From an uncultured bacterium (GTDB taxonomy: Bacteria; Bacillota; Clostridia; Lachnospirales; Lachnospiraceae), in the NCBI GenBank assembly GCA_947643145.1, contig CANRVD010000003.1, positions 59,228 through 123,227 of the forward strand: DNA of 64,000 nucleotides, written 5' to 3'. The notes under the pieces were generated by a model. The model was not told the origin of the DNA. It saw only the letters and a list, made by a program, of their open reading frames with translations, and ran no database searches. The translations under genes were made by a program, and so were the position numbers. Positions 60,059 to 64,000 of the stretch are shown piece after piece; within the stretch, counting starts at the first letter, position 1, and every line of letters starts with the position of its first letter.

Positions 60059-62629
60059 CTACTTTACTGTTATCTTACAAAAATGCATGAAATTATTATA
60101 GGAGCAATAGCATGCAACTACTGCCGTTCCTCTCTTCACCCCATAGATATAACCACAATCATTTACCCTTACAACAGATTCATCCGAAGATTTAAACCTC
60201 ATCTGGTGGTAATTGTCAACGATTGCATTCTCCGGCTGATAAATTACATTAATCTTGCCATACTCTCCTGCCTTAAGTTCTATTTCTTCTTTCTCCAGAT
60301 TGACAGATTCTATATCCCTGTAATTCTCATATGATACAATATGTACCGTACAGCTTGCCTTGACACCATTTGACGCTGTCACAGTAATAACGACGTCTCC
60401 CGTTTTTTCAGTTGACTCCACATATCCATTATTTGTCACTGTCAGAATCTCTTCATTACTGCTTTCCCATTTCAGATTTCCTTCATAAGCCTCAAATGGC
60501 AGAACACAGCATTTTAACTCCACATAGTCATATTTAAATAAATAGAAATCATCTCTTGAAAAAGCAATCTGTTCCACCGGCACAACTGACTCTTCATCAA
60601 TCCACTTTGCCTTTACCGTTATATTATCTGTTACTTCTGCCCTAACATCGAATGCAGTCTCTTTTCCTGATTCCGGATCCTCCATATACCAGCCCTGGAA
60701 AATATACCCTGCTTTTACCGGTTCGGCTGGAAGCCCTGTAATGGTACTGTTCTCTTCTACGTATACACTGGAGTATTCCGTATTATCTACAAGGAATTTA
60801 ACCTCAAAATACTGCTTTCTTAAACGACTTAAGTTGTCATCTATCCAGTCTACGCGTTCTTTAATCCAACTTTTAAAACGCTCTACTTCACTGTCATACG
60901 TAATCTCCTGTGATTCGCCACTGTCACCTTCCCAATGTTCACTACTGTACTGTTTCCAAATTTCATAATTGTGTTTCTGTGATTCATACTGCCTTGCAGC
61001 ATAAATATCTATCTGGCCCCCATCCTTGCATGCCTCCAATAATTTTTCCCGAAAAGCCGGCCAACGCTCTACTACCTTTTGATAGAATATCTGGTCATCA
61101 AAAAGACGACGGAACCAGGTACTGTTGTTTGCCGAAAATCCGGTACAGCTATTACTATAAAAATCTGTTGCTCCCCATGCAACGAAATCAAAATCCCAAA
61201 GCGGTCCCCAATACAGCTTACCATTTCTTTTCTTATATAGATATGTACTGGTTGAAACAAAGGCATCTCCATTCATGGAGATTTCCTGCATCCAATAGTA
61301 ATCAATCGCTGCATTAATATCCATATACTCCTGATATGATTTGCCGGAAGCATCCTTAAAATCATATCCATATATGGCATCTTCCGTATTTTGTACATAA
61401 TTGACTATATAATCCCTCTGTGCCTCATTCAAATACCCTTCAAAAGAAGGACTTTCAATCAGAAATGTATTCGACTGACTGGTAGTAAAGGTCTGCCCCG
61501 GTTCATCCCCATATGGACACATAGATAGCAGATATCCACCTGAAATAACAGCCTCATCTGTTGCTTTCTTTGTTTCCTCATCCTTCTCTAAATCATCAAT
61601 ATTTACCCTGCTTTCACCCACACGTATCTGTTCGCATAAATAATAGCTTCCCAGATATTCACCATTCATTATCACATTGACAAATTCACACTTTGGTGTA
61701 AATTCCATCCCAAGCTGTGCACCTAACCAGTAGGTCAGCTTATTGCGAAGCATTGACACGTCGTAATAATTTGCTAAAAGAACCCAGTGCTTGTTACCAC
61801 CCATTCCCAGCAGATTTTGTTTCTTATCCAACTTAAATTTATATGGTTTTTTATCTGCTGACCAGGTAGAATTGCCACGTCCGCGGACATAATCCAAATC
61901 ATAAGTTTTTGTTTTGAATTTTAAAGAGGAATATTCTGACTGATATCCATCCGGAATAGCTAACGTAACCTTGCCATAGCACTCCGTATTATGTTCCCTG
62001 TCTCCATTCATTTCAGCAATAGTTCCCTGCGTTTCATCCAAATTAAACTCTACCATTGGAATATCGCTTTTCATAAAGGTAACCGAACGAAAAACCAGCT
62101 GTAACTTCCCTGTCTCCTTCGTAATTACCTTAAAACGCAGCTTATGAACTCCGATTTCACTGTTCCCCGACAGCTTCACACAACGATTCTTAGTTGTTGA
62201 CCAGATTTCCTTCTTTTTTTGTTTTGCAAGATTTAGCGTAGCAAAAGGTTTTGAATCATCATCCCAGTAAAAAGCAATATCTATTTTCTTCTTTCTCTCT
62301 GCCAACGCATCCACGATCAGGTATTCTGCTTTGTCCAATGCAAAGTCAAAAGATGCTCCGTAAGAAAATACTGCATCCGCAAAATCTACAGCATTACCAG
62401 TAATCATTACACCACCTGCGGCATCATCCGCCCGCATGGTAATGGATTGCTTTGATACCTGAAACGAACCCTGCTGCTGCAAATCTACCGCTTTTTTCCT
62501 GTCGAAGCCCGTACTATACTTTGCAGCCGATGCATTTGTACTGTCTGGCAATACATAAATACTGCAAAGTAAAATAGCAAAAACTGCTATAGCCTTAGCC
62601 ATTAAATTCCTTCTTATTTTTTCCCTCAT
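60059..62629 (-). CDS. CotH kinase family surface protein with InlB_B-type and Ig-like (Big2) domains
   Basis: LDYVRGRGNSTWSADKKPYKFKLDKK, GPLWDFDFVAWG; GYIFQGWYMEDPESG repeat; two Big2-like repeats. Confidence 0.9.
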   Translation of the reverse strand: MREKIRRNLMAKAIAVFAILLCSIYVLPDSTNASAAKYSTGFDRKKAVDLQQQGSFQVSKQSITMRADDAAGGVMITGNAVDFADAVFSYGASFDFALDKAEYLIVDALAERKKKIDIAFYWDDDSKPFATLNLAKQKKKEIWSTTKNRCVKLSGNSEIGVHKLRFKVITKETGKLQLVFRSVTFMKSDIPMVEFNLDETQGTIAEMNGDREHNTECYGKVTLAIPDGYQSEYSSLKFKTKTYDLDYVRGRGNSTWSADKKPYKFKLDKKQNLLGMGGNKHWVLLANYYDVSMLRNKLTYWLGAQLGMEFTPKCEFVNVIMNGEYLGSYYLCEQIRVGESRVNIDDLEKDEETKKATDEAVISGGYLLSMCPYGDEPGQTFTTSQSNTFLIESPSFEGYLNEAQRDYIVNYVQNTEDAIYGYDFKDASGKSYQEYMDINAAIDYYWMQEISMNGDAFVSTSTYLYKKRNGKLYWGPLWDFDFVAWGATDFYSNSCTGFSANNSTWFRRLFDDQIFYQKVVERWPAFREKLLEACKDGGQIDIYAARQYESQKHNYEIWKQYSSEHWEGDSGESQEITYDSEVERFKSWIKERVDWIDDNLSRLRKQYFEVKFLVDNTEYSSVYVEENSTITGLPAEPVKAGYIFQGWYMEDPESGKETAFDVRAEVTDNITVKAKWIDEESVVPVEQIAFSRDDFYLFKYDYVELKCCVLPFEAYEGNLKWESSNEEILTVTNNGYVESTEKTGDVVITVTASNGVKASCTVHIVSYENYRDIESVNLEKEEIELKAGEYGKINVIYQPENAIVDNYHQMRFKSSDESVVRVNDCGYIYGVKRGTAVVACYCSYNNFMHFCKITVK

Positions 62630-62920
62630 AGTTCCCCCTTTTCCGCAAACAGTTCATTCTGTCTGCTATTTGCCTGATTTTTTGTTATGCTCTTTTGCTT
62701 TATAAGTTACTTTTATGTGAAAGCACGACGAATCTGACAATTTTCTGAAATCAGCCGTGAATAGCACATCATAAGACAAACAATAGACTACAGGCTTTGC
62801 CGGCAAGCCTGCTGTCATATATTATACAGCGATTGGTTTATACTATCAACCACTTTTTAGGTTTTACAAACCAAGAAGAATAATCTTAGTTACTGTTCAC
62901 CCTGTGCCCATTAACTAAGA

Positions 62921-63901
62921 TTATTTTCCGCTAAAATATACGCTTCCTCCTTCTGTTTTGATGTCTTTGTAATAAAATAATTCATCTACCGTCACAAGCT
63001 GGAAACCTTTCTTTATCAACTGCGGTACCAGCTTTGCCACAGCCTTTGCTGTAGTAGGATAAAGGTCATGCATCAGAACAATATCTCCATCTCCGATAGA
63101 CTGGCATCTTTGTAATATTTTGGGGGTATTCCGGCTCTTCCAGTCCTCTGAATCAACATTCCAGCACACCAACGGAACCTTTACATTTTCTTTCACCTTG
63201 TCGTTAACAGCACCTCCCGGCGGACGAAGCGCCGTTGTATGACATCCGATTATCTCCTCAAAGGTGGAATCCGTCTTTTTTACCTGCCAGATAATCTGCT
63301 TCTTTTTTACCGAAGTAAGTATTTTATGCTCATAAGTATGACTGGCAAGCTGACAGCCCTGACCATACGCCTGTTTCACCACATCAGGATATCCTGGGAC
63401 ACGATTTCCCACACAAAAGAAAGTTGCCTTTGCATCGTACTTCTTTAATGTTGCAAGAATCTTTTCCGTAACTGGTGCATATGGCCCATCGTCAAAAGTC
63501 AGGGCTACCATCGGCTTTTTGGAATCCAAATCCTTACGCAGCCACTTATCCGTTCCTTCTGCCTGCGGTTCTTTTGTCGGCTCCGGTGTCTTTGCTGCCT
63601 CTTCCTTATCCTCCTGCTGCTGGTTTTTATCCTTTGCTGCAGACTGCTTTTCTGAATCATTCGCCACTGCCACATCAGAATTATTTGATGAATGAAGCGA
63701 AACCACTTTGCTGACAACCACTACCATAATAACAATTAAAGCCAGCCCCATACCTAACAGAAGCATATGATTACGAAGCTCTTTTTGCCTTACCAGTCTT
63801 GACTTCTCTGCCCGCTCCCGCAGGCTTTTTCCCATTTCTTTTTCAACTTTTTTAGAATCTTCTTGTAAACTCATTTTCCCCCTCCTCCATTTTGTCTGCA
63901 A
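62921..63901 (-). CDS. membrane-anchored polysaccharide deacetylase (NodB domain)
   Basis: MVALTFDDGPYAPVTEKIL, CQLASHTYEHKIL, LRPPGGAVND. Confidence 0.93.
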   Translation of the reverse strand: MQTKWRRGKMSLQEDSKKVEKEMGKSLRERAEKSRLVRQKELRNHMLLLGMGLALIVIMVVVVSKVVSLHSSNNSDVAVANDSEKQSAAKDKNQQQEDKEEAAKTPEPTKEPQAEGTDKWLRKDLDSKKPMVALTFDDGPYAPVTEKILATLKKYDAKATFFCVGNRVPGYPDVVKQAYGQGCQLASHTYEHKILTSVKKKQIIWQVKKTDSTFEEIIGCHTTALRPPGGAVNDKVKENVKVPLVCWNVDSEDWKSRNTPKILQRCQSIGDGDIVLMHDLYPTTAKAVAKLVPQLIKKGFQLVTVDELFYYKDIKTEGGSVYFSGK

Positions 63902-64000
63902 ACCTATATTTCCCTTCTTGATTTACTTAGATTATAACATAATTAAATGATGTTAGGGTCAAAAGGTAAATTTTTGTATATACTTCGTCAATTTGCACAA

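Noticed and set aside
1-64000. CRISPR arrays, tRNA/rRNA genes, T-boxes, prophage genes
   Set aside because: No regularly spaced repeats, no tRNA-like cloverleaf or T-box TGGNACCGCG sequence and no phage structural genes noticed on reading; a full tRNAscan/Infernal run was not possible.

Overview
The window reads as ordinary bacterial chromosome, most likely Firmicutes/Clostridia of the Lachnospiraceae type (inferred from gene content and style, not tested). I found no rRNA, tRNA, CRISPR array or intact transposase. Housekeeping genes: trmB (partial), mfd-pth-hprK-uvrC block, ftsH, pyrG, pgi, dnaB-rplI-gdpP block, htrA-like protease. Accessory genes: ABC-2 exporter plus NarL-type TCS, a sugar-binding lipoprotein next to a chemoreceptor, CobW-type GTPases, a sugar-1-P transferase plus HK/RR, an ECF sigma module, a Bce-like ABC plus TCS, GH36 alpha-galactosidase, CotH-like surface protein, polysaccharide deacetylases. 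The most interesting unexplained signal is in the 5' leaders. Three unrelated genes (TSCPD protein, undecaprenyl-P sugar transferase, GH36) share a leader with a 12-nt-loop hairpin whose loop can form a 7-bp pseudoknot with a segment just upstream of the Shine-Dalgarno; the pseudoknot and P1 show compensatory/wobble changes between copies. Other notable items: an in-frame FtsH-HAD phosphatase fusion, an amber-interrupted chemoreceptor, a 104-bp MITE-like element with perfect 20-bp terminal inverted repeats, several dispersed intergenic repeat families, a multi-hairpin sir2 leader, a His-rich tandem repeat GTPase, and a small cluster of decayed genes after pyrG. No searches or folding programs were run; all family assignments come from motif recognition.
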